From: Rhizobium sp. R634
Lineage (GTDB): Bacteria; Pseudomonadota; Alphaproteobacteria; Rhizobiales; Rhizobiaceae
Reading direction: 5' to 3'
DNA: 64,000 nt
Assembly (NCBI RefSeq): GCF_002211305.1
Contig: NZ_LOKW01000024.1
Span: forward strand, 453,544-517,543
Part shown: one piece after another, positions 17,617 to 25,968 of the stretch
How the letters are laid out: each line of letters opens with the position of its first letter
Numbering within the stretch: the stretch's first letter is position 1
The notes under the pieces: model-generated
What the model was told of the DNA's origin: nothing
Seen by the model: only the letters and a program-made list of their open reading frames with translations
Database searches by the model: none
Translations under genes and position numbers: made by a program

Positions 17617-18492
17617 TCAATAAAGCCCATAAGGAAAATAGCGCAGATAGATTTCCTGCAAACGGCCGTTGCGCGACAGCGCGCCGAGCGCATGATCGAT
17701 GGCCGATGTCAGCACGCTGTCCTTCTGCCGCAGCATGATGGTCATGCCCTCGCCAAGGAAATGTTCGGAGAGATAAGGGCCGTCGAAGAGCGCGCAGCAT
17801 TTGGCCGAGGCGGGCGACGAGACCCAGAAGGAAAGCTGCAAGGCGTCGGCGAAAGCGGCGTCGACCTTGCGATCCCTCAGAGCCGTAAGCAGAGCCTCCC
17901 TGTTGTCGAAGGCCTGGGCCTTGATCGCCGGGAAGAAGGCAGCCAGCATCGCTTCGTGCACCGTGCCTTTGACGACGCCGACCGGATGGCCAGAAAGCGC
18001 GGCCGCCGTCTTTCCGTCCAGCGGCGCTGCGAGATTGCGCACGAAACGGGCCGGCAGCATCAGATAGGGTCTTGAGAAAAGGAACTGCCGGCGCAGTTCC
18101 GGGGTCACGGCAAGACCGGCGATGACGGCATCGCCTTGCGAGGCGGCGAGCGCATCCTTGAGATCGGCGAAGGGGACCGCCTGGATCTGGCACTTGTCCG
18201 AAATCTCCAGTTCGGCGCAGATTTCGCGGGCGAGATCGACATCGAAGCCGGAGAGCTTGCCGTTCTGATCGGTGAAATTGAAGGGCGGAAAATCGACCGA
18301 TGTCAGGAAGCGCAGGCGGACCAGCGAGGAAAGATCCGGCCTGGCCAGGCGTTCACGCGCATCGAAGAGCAGCGGCAGCGATGGTGCCGCTTGCTGAGCG
18401 GATGCCGTAAAACTCGAAAACAGCGCTCCGAGAAACAGCCCGACCACAAAAAATCCCTTCAAAATCAGGGGCGACAGCTTGGATTGCATCAT
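17617..18492 (-). CDS. Periplasmic solute-binding protein, family 3-like
   Basis: A 291-aa exported protein with a signal peptide ending near ASAQQ (residue ~33), followed by an SBP_bac_3 domain: LRFLTSVDFPPFNFTDQNG, LSGFDVDLAREICAEL, FADLKDALAASQGDAVIAGL and FSRPYLMLPARFV. It probably binds an amino acid or similar small polar ligand. No permease or ATPase gene is adjacent. The start at 18492/18489 is chosen at the signal peptide, although the frame stays open to 18660. Confidence 0.83.
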   Translation of the reverse strand: MMQSKLSPLILKGFFVVGLFLGALFSSFTASAQQAAPSLPLLFDARERLARPDLSSLVRLRFLTSVDFPPFNFTDQNGKLSGFDVDLAREICAELEISDKCQIQAVPFADLKDALAASQGDAVIAGLAVTPELRRQFLFSRPYLMLPARFVRNLAAPLDGKTAAALSGHPVGVVKGTVHEAMLAAFFPAIKAQAFDNREALLTALRDRKVDAAFADALQLSFWVSSPASAKCCALFDGPYLSEHFLGEGMTIMLRQKDSVLTSAIDHALGALSRNGRLQEIYLRYFPYGLY

Positions 18493-18817
18493 CGTGATCC
18501 GGTCTCGGGTTAAGCGCGAAGCATCGCCGAGATGTACCAGAGTCACGGCTGGCGGGGAATATGCATGGGCGGGATCGTGCCGCATTGGCGGCTCATCCGG
18601 CTGCCGCCGCAACATACTGGTGGATAACCGTTCAGCCCAGAAATTATGGGCATCCCCCACCCCGGCGTTAGGGCGGAATTAAAGAATAGCGCCTTTATTT
18701 ATCGCGACGTCATCGGACCCGCCAGTCGATCGCATGATGCGCGCGTCAGCAGCTCTGTTTGCAACAATTGATTTCAAGCGCCGGGCGCAACAGGCCCGCC
18801 AATCGGGTGATATTTCC
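18493..18817. other. Divergent intergenic region
   Basis: About 325 bases lie between the solute-binding protein gene (-) and the chemoreceptor gene (+). Both flanking frames stay open into it but without plausible starts or signal peptides. I take it as promoter sequence for the two divergent genes and see no RNA or repeat in it. Confidence 0.45.
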
Positions 18818-20824
18818 ATGCTGAAACATCTGAAAATCCGCACGAAGATCATATCGGTCGTGGCGCTGCTGGGACTGGTTGCCATGGCCGGACTTATCTA
18901 TGTCATCGCCGAGTTCCGCCGTGCGGATACGGCCTACAGCGCCTTCATCGATCATGAGGCGCTCGCCTCGATGCAAAGCGCGCGCGCCAGCGCATCGGTC
19001 GTCGCCTCGGTGCTTCAGGTCAGCCTGCTTGCGGATATGAAGCCCGATACCCCGGCGTTCGAGACCGCGCTCGCCACACCCAGCAAGCTGCCGCAGGCCC
19101 GGGACCGGATGAAGCAGGCAGTGGCGCTTGTGCCCAGCCGCAAGCCGGCGATCGATGAAATCCAGGCCGGCATCGACGAGATCGAAACTCTGGCAGGCAA
19201 AATCATCGTACAGAGCAAAGCCAAGGACAGCGCCAGCGCCAAGGCAAACGTTGCCCTGATCAATGCCAAGCTCGACGCGCTGACGCCGAAGATGATCGCC
19301 AACAACGATGCGATGATGGCGATGCTCAACGATGGCGGCGACGCACTCTCGGCTTCCGTCAATGGACGGATCAACCTTTACCTCGCTTTGATCGGCATTG
19401 CTGTTCTCGCCGCGATCGGCCTCGGCGTCGCTGTCGCCCAGATCGGCATTGCCGGCCCGATGGCCGAACTGCGCCAGCGCATGACGCGGCTTGCCGAAGG
19501 CGATACGGACAGCGACATCAGCGGCCTCGACCGCCACGACGAGGTCGGCCAGATGGCCAAGGCCGTGTCGGTCTTCCGCGACAACGCGATCGAGCGCGCC
19601 GAGATCGAAGCGCGCGCCGCGGCCGACCGCAGCCTCAGCGACGGCGAGCGCCGCGAGCGCGAGGCGCAGAAGGCCCGCGAAGCCTCCGAACTCGAACGCG
19701 CGGTCACAGCACTCGGCGATGGCCTGCGCCGCCTTGCCGCCGGCGACCTCGCCTCGCATATCAACGAACCCTTCGTCGCGCATCTCGATGCGCTGCGCGA
19801 GGATTTCAACAATTCGGTCGAGAAGCTCAACGAGACCATGCATACAGTCGGCGCCAATGCCCGGGCGATCGGCGCCGGCGCCAACGAAATCCGTTCTTCC
19901 GCGGACGAGCTTTCCAGGCGGACGGAACAGCAGTCGGCCTCCGTCGAAGAGACGGCGGCAGCACTCGAAGAGATCACCACGACGGTGCGCGACGCCGCCA
20001 AACGGGCCGAGGAGGCAAGCCAGCTCGTCGCCCGCACCCGTCTCGGCGCCGAAAAATCCGGCGCGATCGTCCGCAAGGCGGTCTCCGCCATGCAGCAAAT
20101 CGAGCAGTCCTCGGCCGAGATCGGCAATATCATCGGCGTCATCGACGATATTGCCTTTCAGACCAATCTGCTGGCCCTCAATGCCGGCGTCGAAGCCGCG
20201 CGCGCCGGCGAAGCCGGCAAGGGTTTTGCCGTCGTCGCCCAGGAAGTGCGCGAACTCGCCCAGCGTTCGGCCAAGGCGGCAAAGGAAATCAAGGACCTTA
20301 TCACCACGTCGGGCACGCAGGTGCAGACCGGCGTTTCGCTTGTCGGCGAAACCGGCAAGGCACTCGATTCGATCGTCCACGAGGTCCAGGAAATAAACCA
20401 GCACGTCCACGCGATCGCCGAAGCCTCCCGAGAACAGTCGATCGGGCTGCAGGAGATCAACACGGCCGTCAACACGATGGACCAGGGCACGCAGCAGAAT
20501 GCGGCGATGGTCGAGCAATCGACGGCCGCCAGCCACAGCCTTGCCACGGAAGCAGCCGCGCTCAACAATTTGCTCGGCCAGTTCCGCCTGACGGGCACCG
20601 GCAGCTTCGCCGCCGCCGCGCCGATCGCCTCGATCCGGCCCCCGGCCCCCGCCCCGCGCGCCGTAGCGCGCCCGGCTGCCAAGGCGCCGATCCGCATCGC
20701 GAGGGAAGGTACGGCCCGCCCGACCGCCTCGCCGGCCCGCACACTCGGTCAACAGCTCGCCAACGCCTTCGGCGCAGGCAGCAGCGCATCATCCAGCAAG
20801 GATGCCGACTGGACGGAATTCTGA
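18818..20824 (+). CDS. Methyl-accepting chemotaxis protein
   Basis: A 668-aa chemoreceptor. TM1 is ~10-30 and TM2 ~188-215, with a periplasmic four-helix-type sensor (~33-185) between them. A HAMP domain follows (~215-268), then the signalling domain with the conserved hairpin tip IAFQTNLLALNAGVEAARAG near residue 450. The C-terminus ends in DADWTEF, matching the W-x-x-F tether used to recruit CheR/CheB, after a Pro/Ala-rich linker. The start at 18818 places TM1 at the N-terminus. An upstream in-frame ATG at 18734 is less likely. Confidence 0.92.
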   Translation: MLKHLKIRTKIISVVALLGLVAMAGLIYVIAEFRRADTAYSAFIDHEALASMQSARASASVVASVLQVSLLADMKPDTPAFETALATPSKLPQARDRMKQAVALVPSRKPAIDEIQAGIDEIETLAGKIIVQSKAKDSASAKANVALINAKLDALTPKMIANNDAMMAMLNDGGDALSASVNGRINLYLALIGIAVLAAIGLGVAVAQIGIAGPMAELRQRMTRLAEGDTDSDISGLDRHDEVGQMAKAVSVFRDNAIERAEIEARAAADRSLSDGERREREAQKAREASELERAVTALGDGLRRLAAGDLASHINEPFVAHLDALREDFNNSVEKLNETMHTVGANARAIGAGANEIRSSADELSRRTEQQSASVEETAAALEEITTTVRDAAKRAEEASQLVARTRLGAEKSGAIVRKAVSAMQQIEQSSAEIGNIIGVIDDIAFQTNLLALNAGVEAARAGEAGKGFAVVAQEVRELAQRSAKAAKEIKDLITTSGTQVQTGVSLVGETGKALDSIVHEVQEINQHVHAIAEASREQSIGLQEINTAVNTMDQGTQQNAAMVEQSTAASHSLATEAAALNNLLGQFRLTGTGSFAAAAPIASIRPPAPAPRAVARPAAKAPIRIAREGTARPTASPARTLGQQLANAFGAGSSASSSKDADWTEF

Positions 20825-20848
20825 ACCGATCGATACAGGCATGTCGAG

Positions 20849-20869
20849 GGGCGGCTGCGGCCGCCCTTT
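20849..20869 (+). terminator. Rho-independent terminator after the chemoreceptor gene
   Basis: Stem GGGCGGC/GCCGCCC with a TGCG loop is followed by TTTGCTTTC, 25 bases after the stop codon. Confidence 0.7.
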
Positions 20870-20976
20870 GCTTTCAGGCAGCACGCACCAAAGATTGAGA
20901 GCGACATGCCGTTTGCTTGATGCGCGGGACTTTATAGGGAGTATGATCGTATCGTTCGGCTCATCGGGGGATGGAT

Positions 20977-21261
20977 ATGAAACCCGCAATCATCGGCCTC
21001 ATCGGCACTCTGGCTCTTGCCGGGTGCACCACCGCCGCCGCCAACTACAGCGGCCCCGGCCTTGAGCCGATACCCGGCAGCATCACCTATAGCGGCCAGC
21101 CGCGCACCAAGCTCACCAAATCGCCGCCCGGCTCCGCCTTTCCGCACGATTTCATCGACCAATACGGCCGGCAAGTGGAGGAAACTTACATCATCCGGCC
21201 CGACAGAAGCCTGGTCATCGCGCATCGCCGCTACAGGCCGATCTGGTTATTCGACGATTAA
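20977..21261 (+). CDS. Small lipoprotein
   Basis: A 94-aa lipoprotein with a signal peptide ending in the lipobox LAGC (near residue 17). The mature part has FPHDFIDQYGRQVEETYIIRPDRSL, a compact beta-rich segment frequent in small rhizobial lipoproteins of unknown function. The ATG at 20977 has a G-rich Shine-Dalgarno at proper distance. The ATG at 20971 is too close to it. This is the last core gene before the element. Its stop lies 29 bases from the left attachment site. Confidence 0.68.
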   Translation: MKPAIIGLIGTLALAGCTTAAANYSGPGLEPIPGSITYSGQPRTKLTKSPPGSAFPHDFIDQYGRQVEETYIIRPDRSLVIAHRRYRPIWLFDD

Positions 21262-21290
21262 GCGCGTTCGATTCAGTTTGCGGAAAAATT

Positions 21291-21311
21291 GGAGCGGGTG
21301 AAGGGAATCGA
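21291..21311. repeat. Left attachment site (direct repeat copy 1)
   Basis: Identical over 21 bases to 46714-46734. Key core: GAGCGGGTGAAGGGAATCGA. The base before it (21290, T) gives TGG on this strand, i.e. the encoded CCA of the original tRNA-Gly on the minus strand. This is followed on that strand by a T-run (21283-21289 region) that would have been its terminator. Confidence 0.9.
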
Positions 21312-21374
21312 TATCGTCACTTAATGGCTTGTAATATTTTGATAATCATTGACGCTCGTGCGAGAGTACCGAGA

Positions 21375-21387
21375 TTTGTACCGAAAA
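21375..21387 (+). repeat. Candidate integrase arm-type site (left)
   Basis: The 13-mer TTTGTACCGAAAA occurs here, 64 bp inside the left attachment site. It recurs identically at 46569-46581, just upstream of the integrase gene. A related GTACCGA lies directly before it. Position and repetition at both ends suit integrase arm or excisionase binding. Confidence 0.45.
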
Positions 21388-21480
21388 GCGATCGGGATGT
21401 AGATAGCCGATAAAAACCTTGTAAGACAATCTCCATCCACGGTAGAACCTATCCTCGCGACGTATTGAAGTTGAGGCGGC

Positions 21481-22428
21481 ATGGAACGAGCCCTTGAGCG
21501 CATCGACCTTATAGAGAAAGCCAGATTGTTCTCTGAGGACCTCTATGCACAAAATCAGATCGAGCGACCAAACGGCGAATCACCGTTCTATAAAGTGAGC
21601 CTCGGCGACAAATACCGGCCGAAAGACGCTGTAACGCTTCTATTGGACACCTCCCCCTCATTTTTCGGGCATAAGGAGGTTATGTTCGCTAGTTTTACGA
21701 GCTGGGTGATCTTACCGAACGACCCGAACGTGAGGCTCGAACTTATCGGCCTCTGCATTAAGCGACTTCTCGCGAAGGCCGAAGCAATCGCGTCAGAAGA
21801 TTTCAGCGAAAATTCGATCCTTATGCGAGACCTAATCGCTCGGCATTTGATAGCAGGTCCGCAATTCATAGAACAAATCTATGTGCCCTTCGGTGGTGGA
21901 ATGGAACTGCTGTCTGACTTCGGTTCACGGACTATCGCCGATCACCTTTTCGATGATGAACGAAAGAGTTTCTATACGATCTTAAAAATGATGGCTTCGT
22001 GCCTTTACGTTGCGAGTTGCACTTCGGAAGACGGGTCGGTTCAGCCGACCGTAAACAAGGCCGTGGCAACTGTACGCACCTTCATCGATCCCAAGATAAT
22101 GTCCAGGGCATCAATCTACGCCAAATGGGCTGAATGCAAGGATACAATCGCCTGGATCTGTGCGGCAGAGAGCATTGAGCTGGAGATTGGCACCCTACTA
22201 GATAAACTGCTTCAGGCGAATGCCACCTTCGAAGAGCACGGTAAGCTCTTCGAAAAATGGGCGCGACGGGCGAAATTCTTTTGCGAGCATGTTCTCCGTC
22301 GCATGCCAGACAGCGAACTCTATGAGGCGAACATTCGTCCACTTCGTAAAGTGGAACCCGAGCGCTTTTCACTGAATTTGCTAACGCCAAGCGATGTGGC
22401 ATTTACCAAAAAGGCATACAGCCTTTAG
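21481..22428 (+). CDS. Hypothetical protein, 315 aa
   Basis: First gene inside the left end of the element, with GAGGCGG before its ATG. It is a soluble, mostly helical 315-aa protein without signal peptide or membrane segments. A WVILPNDPNVRLELIGLC-like stretch near residue 77 and a C-terminal helical region (EEHGKLFEKWARRAKFF) are visible, but I recognise no family or catalytic motif. Codon use is less GC-rich than the core. Function unknown. Confidence 0.7.
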   Translation: MERALERIDLIEKARLFSEDLYAQNQIERPNGESPFYKVSLGDKYRPKDAVTLLLDTSPSFFGHKEVMFASFTSWVILPNDPNVRLELIGLCIKRLLAKAEAIASEDFSENSILMRDLIARHLIAGPQFIEQIYVPFGGGMELLSDFGSRTIADHLFDDERKSFYTILKMMASCLYVASCTSEDGSVQPTVNKAVATVRTFIDPKIMSRASIYAKWAECKDTIAWICAAESIELEIGTLLDKLLQANATFEEHGKLFEKWARRAKFFCEHVLRRMPDSELYEANIRPLRKVEPERFSLNLLTPSDVAFTKKAYSL

Positions 22429-22559
22429 AAGAGCATTTTACGGGCGCACAACTTTTCTGTTGTCTGTATTTCTTTCGCCTAGTCCAAAAAACTCTGGAAA
22501 TGGTCAGCTCCGTCGCCGCGGTGCATCTTTGTCTCGTCTTCATCACACAGGAGCAGACG

Positions 22560-22802
22560 ATGACAACAACACACGCAAGCAAACTGACGATCGCATCGAG
22601 AATCCATCCCGATAGCTTCCTCCGCCTGAGTTCGATTTTGAGCCCGATTGGACCGCTTCCGATCAGCCGGTCTAGCTGGTGGCTGAAGGTGCGACGAGGC
22701 GAGTTCCCTCAGCCGATCAAGCTCGGACCGCGTACCACAGCATGGCGCGGCAAAGACATCATCGACCTTATTGAACGTCTCGAGAACAGGAGCAACAAAT
22801 GA
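22560..22802 (+). CDS. AlpA-type regulator / excisionase-like HTH
   Basis: An 80-aa protein with an AlpA/HTH_17 fold: ISRSSWWLKVRRGEFPQP (~34-51) followed by IKLGPRTTAWRGKDIIDLIE. AlpA proteins activate integrase or excision genes on P4-like elements. AGGAG lies 6 bases before the ATG. The stop overlaps the next start (ATGA at 22799). It is therefore coupled to the unknown 231-aa gene and probably in one operon with the Rep-like gene. Confidence 0.82.
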   Translation: MTTTHASKLTIASRIHPDSFLRLSSILSPIGPLPISRSSWWLKVRRGEFPQPIKLGPRTTAWRGKDIIDLIERLENRSNK

Positions 22803-23494
22803 ACGCGATTTATGAATGTGCGCCGCAGAACTTGCTTGAGGTCGGCGCAACTACCTATCTTAAAAACGTGCGGTCTCAGATGGTGCAGTTGCTCACGAGA
22901 ACTGATGATAGCCTCAGGGTTCAACTTGGCCAAGTCTATGCCGCTGCTGAATATTTGCGGGACGACGTAGATCAATGGCAAGCATTTTGCGAGCAGGACG
23001 AGTGGCTCAACTTCAAAGGAAGGCCGCGCGCGACAACTGCACACCAAAAGAACGCTCTTAAGCACGCCATCCGTTTCGCAGTAGGCTTTGACGGCGCGAA
23101 AGCGAACAGCACGGTGCACCGCTATAACAATGCGATGAGGGGATGGTGGCAAGAGGGCGTAGCCGCTCAAGAAATTCCAATGCTGCTTGAGCAGAACGGG
23201 GGTGTCGAGAAAATGAAACGTGCCAATGCCGATCGGGGTGGCCTGTTATTGAGGCTGCGTGAAAATCGGCATGCAAAGTCGATAAACAAGGAGACTCGGC
23301 AATTTGATGCCATCGTCGTAATTCGTGTCTTCGAATCCGCCGACGGTATACGTGAGGCAGAGATTATGACCGGCATCGCAAGCGTGAAAAAACTTCCGCT
23401 GATCGAGCACTTCGAGCCGCATTTCGAAGAATGGCACGATAGGGAAATCCGGGCAAAAAAAGCTATGCCCGGGACCCGTGCCCCTACCTTGTAA
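22799..23494 (+). CDS. Hypothetical protein, 231 aa
   Basis: A 231-aa soluble protein encoded between the AlpA-type and HUH Rep-like genes and translationally coupled to the former. Visible features: a helical N-terminus (RVQLGQVYAAAEYLRDDV), a basic centre (NAMRGWWQEGVAAQEIPMLL) and a C-terminal acidic/basic tail. No motif recognised. Its position suggests a replication or excision accessory, which is inference only. Confidence 0.68.
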   Translation: MNAIYECAPQNLLEVGATTYLKNVRSQMVQLLTRTDDSLRVQLGQVYAAAEYLRDDVDQWQAFCEQDEWLNFKGRPRATTAHQKNALKHAIRFAVGFDGAKANSTVHRYNNAMRGWWQEGVAAQEIPMLLEQNGGVEKMKRANADRGGLLLRLRENRHAKSINKETRQFDAIVVIRVFESADGIREAEIMTGIASVKKLPLIEHFEPHFEEWHDREIRAKKAMPGTRAPTL

Positions 23495-23585
23495 TACCCA
23501 ACCCACCACCGCGAAAATTCATCATTTACGACAGGCAAGGCTGCCTGAACGGTAGAACATTGCCTGTCGATTATTAGGAGAGCCT

Positions 23586-24491
23586 ATGAACACCAACAGA
23601 CGTAAACTTTACAGGGTAAGAACTATGCAGGGTTTTGAGCGGCAGGCCCTCGCAGAAGATCAGCGACTTCGGAGATATCGGGTGTCGTACGCGTGCTGGC
23701 ACCTATTCAGTGATCAGACACGAATAGACCTTGCTGCGAGAAATGCAGAATCGCTTAAAGCGATTAATGCAATCGCTCGCATAGAATTCACCCGTGCTCT
23801 TATGATGGAACTTCAGGGAATTCGTGCAAAGCTGGAACCAGTGCATTTTGTCACTCTCATTTCGGATAAGCACGCAGGGTCACTTTCCAAGGTGTCATCT
23901 TTTGATCTGAAATCCTACCGCAAGTGGGTGCGCGAAGCGCTGGAGGGTTTCGATTTTATCGGACTTGCGGACCTTGCCTACTACTACCGATCACCATTTC
24001 TCTCGGACGGCTACAAGCCGCACGGGTCATGGCACTGCCATCTTATAGTTTGGGGCGTACCGGAAGGAACGATCCAAGCCAAAAAGTGCGCTATGGACAA
24101 ATCCGAGAAAGCTTTCGTTCCCGGCGCCACACCTTTTCATTACGATACCCGATCAGGTGCACAGGTTGACGAGATGCTCTTCTATTTAGCGAAAGGCCCA
24201 GTCGCGGAATATTCAGCATTTCCGATCTTGTCCGATCAGGCCGATCTGATCACCGGCGAGCTCATTAAGGTGCCCACTTCTAGATGGAGGAATCAAAAGC
24301 GGAAGATAGGACCTGCAGCCCTTATTCGAGCGATCAATTGCATCGGAGACGTAACCTTCAAAGACATGTGCATTGCTAATGGCCATGGAAGACACCTTAA
24401 GCGCAGGGCCCTTAAAAAAACGCGGGCGAAATTGGCAGTTCTCCGGCGCCTACATCAACAGGATCTAGCTCGCGCATTATCTGACTTCTGA
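23586..24491 (+). CDS. HUH endonuclease, rolling-circle Rep-like protein
   Basis: A 301-aa protein with the three motifs of HUH replication/relaxase proteins in order: motif 1 HFVTLIS near residue 84, motif 2 His-x-His in SWHCHLIVWG near residue 153, and a motif-3-like Tyr-x-x-Lys in LFYLAKGP near residue 200. The Tyr would nick DNA and form a 5'-phosphotyrosine link. The C-terminus is very basic (RHLKRRALKKTRAK), suitable for DNA binding. GGAG precedes the ATG. It would allow the excised element to replicate or be mobilised. The exact family is uncertain. Confidence 0.68.
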   Translation: MNTNRRKLYRVRTMQGFERQALAEDQRLRRYRVSYACWHLFSDQTRIDLAARNAESLKAINAIARIEFTRALMMELQGIRAKLEPVHFVTLISDKHAGSLSKVSSFDLKSYRKWVREALEGFDFIGLADLAYYYRSPFLSDGYKPHGSWHCHLIVWGVPEGTIQAKKCAMDKSEKAFVPGATPFHYDTRSGAQVDEMLFYLAKGPVAEYSAFPILSDQADLITGELIKVPTSRWRNQKRKIGPAALIRAINCIGDVTFKDMCIANGHGRHLKRRALKKTRAKLAVLRRLHQQDLARALSDF

Positions 24492-24535
24492 ACCAACCCC
24501 CAAGTAGTGCGTATTGCATAATTATCAACCTCCGA

Positions 24536-24564
24536 TTGACAATCGGCGTGAGTTCTGATATAAC
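24536..24564 (+). promoter_or_regulatory. Near-consensus sigma70 promoter
   Basis: TTGACA (24536-24541), 17-bp spacer and TATAAC (24559-24564). It is one of the best -35/-10 pairs in the window. It drives a leader that contains a terminator before the gene at 24630. Confidence 0.72.
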
Positions 24565-24593
24565 ATATCGTCGCTGACGATCGGCGGCTTGTT

Positions 24594-24615
24594 GAGGGGC
24601 TTCGGCCCCTCTTTT
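24594..24615 (+). terminator. Intrinsic terminator inside a 5' leader
   Basis: Stem GAGGGGC/GCCCCTC with a UUCG tetraloop is followed by TTTT. It lies about 25 bases after the predicted transcription start and 15 bases before the ribosome binding site of the 24630 gene. It should end most transcripts as a ~45-nt RNA unless antitermination occurs. Confidence 0.75.
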
Positions 24616-24629
24616 AATTGGAGAGCTAC

Positions 24630-25208
24630 ATGACGACTTCTAATGCCCTTGCCGCCGCCGGAATAAGCCTGCCCCACCCCGTTATCATTCTCGGCCGCGA
24701 CGACAATGGCAAAGCCCACGCCTCGTTCTTCCCTGCGACAGACGCCCAGCCGGCCTCACGTGCCGCTAGTCTGATGGGTATGCTTGCCCTTCCAGCTGAC
24801 AACGACGCGGTGCGCTCGCTGTTGCCGAAGCTGCCAAAGGGAAAGCTGTTCGACAGCGGGAAGGCGTTCGTGCCCTTTGTAAAGCAGGACCTCTACAAGC
24901 AGATCGCTGCTCACCTGCCGGAAGCCGACCGAGCCAAGGCGGAGGAAGTGCGAACTGCCCCGGTTGACGTTTCGCAACAGGGACACGCAGCAACGCCGAG
25001 CAACGTTCCGGATGATTGGGGCAAGGTCGCCGTCGGCAGCTTGGTGCTCGCAACCGAGGATCCCCTCGAAGGCTGGTTTGAAGCAACCGTCGTTGAACTG
25101 AAGTCGGACAACGTCTTGCGGCTCCAGTGGCGGCACTACCTCGACCTGCCGCCGTTCAACCGCCGGCTTGAAGACGTGGCGCTGCTGCATCCGTCGATAA
25201 AGATGTGA
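24630..25208 (+). CDS. Hypothetical protein with Tudor-like C-terminus
   Basis: A 192-aa soluble protein. The C-terminal ~60 residues (VAVGSLVLATEDPLEGWFEA, then LRLQWRHYLDLPPFNRR) resemble the small barrel of Tudor/Agenet-type domains. The N-terminal half contains HPVIILGRDDNGKAHASFF and a Leu/Lys-rich helical part. GGAG lies 6 bases before ATG. Expression is probably limited by the leader terminator at 24594. Followed after 9 bases by the DUF3768 gene. Function unknown. Confidence 0.72.
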   Translation: MTTSNALAAAGISLPHPVIILGRDDNGKAHASFFPATDAQPASRAASLMGMLALPADNDAVRSLLPKLPKGKLFDSGKAFVPFVKQDLYKQIAAHLPEADRAKAEEVRTAPVDVSQQGHAATPSNVPDDWGKVAVGSLVLATEDPLEGWFEATVVELKSDNVLRLQWRHYLDLPPFNRRLEDVALLHPSIKM

Positions 25209-25217
25209 GGCCGACCG

Positions 25218-25589
25218 ATGCGGAGCCTCGCTATGACTTCATCTCCTGATCAACAGGCGGCCGTCGAAAGGACGGCCACCATTCGCACCCTCAACGACGC
25301 CTTCCGGCGCAATCCGACTGCCGGTCGGGCCGTCATAACGCCGGCAGTGTGCGCTCTGCCTCAAGATCAGCGCTTGGCCCTGCTGAGGGCTGTCGTGGGC
25401 TTCACCGCATTTGATGCCGGTAACGATCCCTACAACGAGCATGACTTCGGCGTCATCGAGTTGGATGGCGTCAGCTATTTCTGGAAGATCGATTATTTCG
25501 ATCAGGACTATGACATGGGGTCACCTGATCCTGCCAATCCGCATATCACTCGCCGTGTGCTGACGATAATGCGGGCGGACGAATACTGA
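25218..25589 (+). CDS. DUF3768 domain protein
   Basis: A 123-aa protein (118 aa if the ATG at 25233 is used, which has the better-spaced GGAG). DUF3768 signatures: RTLNDAFRRNP, LRAVVGFTAFDAGNDPYNEH and YFWKIDYFDQDYDMGSPDP. The family is frequent on plasmids and islands of rhizobia and other alphaproteobacteria, and its function is unknown. It is co-directional with the Tudor-like gene and ends four bases from the convergent XRE gene. Confidence 0.85.
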   Translation: MRSLAMTSSPDQQAAVERTATIRTLNDAFRRNPTAGRAVITPAVCALPQDQRLALLRAVVGFTAFDAGNDPYNEHDFGVIELDGVSYFWKIDYFDQDYDMGSPDPANPHITRRVLTIMRADEY

Positions 25590-25592
25590 TGG

Positions 25593-25859
25593 TCAACCTG
25601 CCTTCGGCTTTCGACCTGACCGCAATGGAGGGGGCTTTGCTGCCGTGTCGTCAACCTGCTGAAACAGGACCGACACAGGCACTTGGAGAACTCCAGCGAG
25701 AGCTTCAAGCGTCGACACGGTCACGTTCTCCACGCCGCGTTCAACTCGGCCCACATAGGAGCGATCGATCTCGGCGGCCAAAGCTAACCGCTCCTGCGAC
25801 AGTCCTTTGGCTACCCGCAAGCGTCGCAAGTTCCAGCCAATGGTTTGCCGCACGTCCAT
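25593..25859 (-). CDS. XRE family transcriptional regulator
   Basis: An 88-aa Cro/CI-type regulator. The five-helix HTH covers residues ~5-62: IGWNLRRLRVAKGLSQERLA, EIDRSYVGRVERGVENVTV and LEALAGVLQVPVSVLF. The basic tail RSGRKPKAG follows. It diverges from the membrane-protein gene at 25969. A 13-bp palindrome in between (25897-25909) is a candidate operator. It probably regulates itself and the divergent genes. Confidence 0.88.
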   Translation of the reverse strand: MDVRQTIGWNLRRLRVAKGLSQERLALAAEIDRSYVGRVERGVENVTVSTLEALAGVLQVPVSVLFQQVDDTAAKPPPLRSGRKPKAG

Positions 25860-25896
25860 GCGGAAACAAAGCCATATTCACAGCTTGACAATCGAC

Positions 25897-25909
25897 GGAC
25901 TGACAGTCC
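25897..25909. promoter_or_regulatory. Candidate XRE operator palindrome
   Basis: GGACT-GAC-AGTCC lies between the divergent XRE gene and the membrane-protein gene, next to a TTGACA at 25885-25890. Length and position fit a Cro/CI-type operator. Confidence 0.4.
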
Positions 25910-25968
25910 CATATTATTGCAACCACATCACGAGGGGCATTAGTCGTGATTCTTTCGAGAGGGAATTT

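Noticed and set aside
18746..20752. A 668-codon frame opposite the chemoreceptor gene
   Set aside because: Antisense shadow produced by the heptad-like codon pattern of the chemoreceptor.
23550..23570. GAAC-N4-GAAC-like repeat before the HUH Rep gene as a LexA box
   Set aside because: The spacing between the two GAAC is 4, not the 7 needed for the alphaproteobacterial LexA operator.
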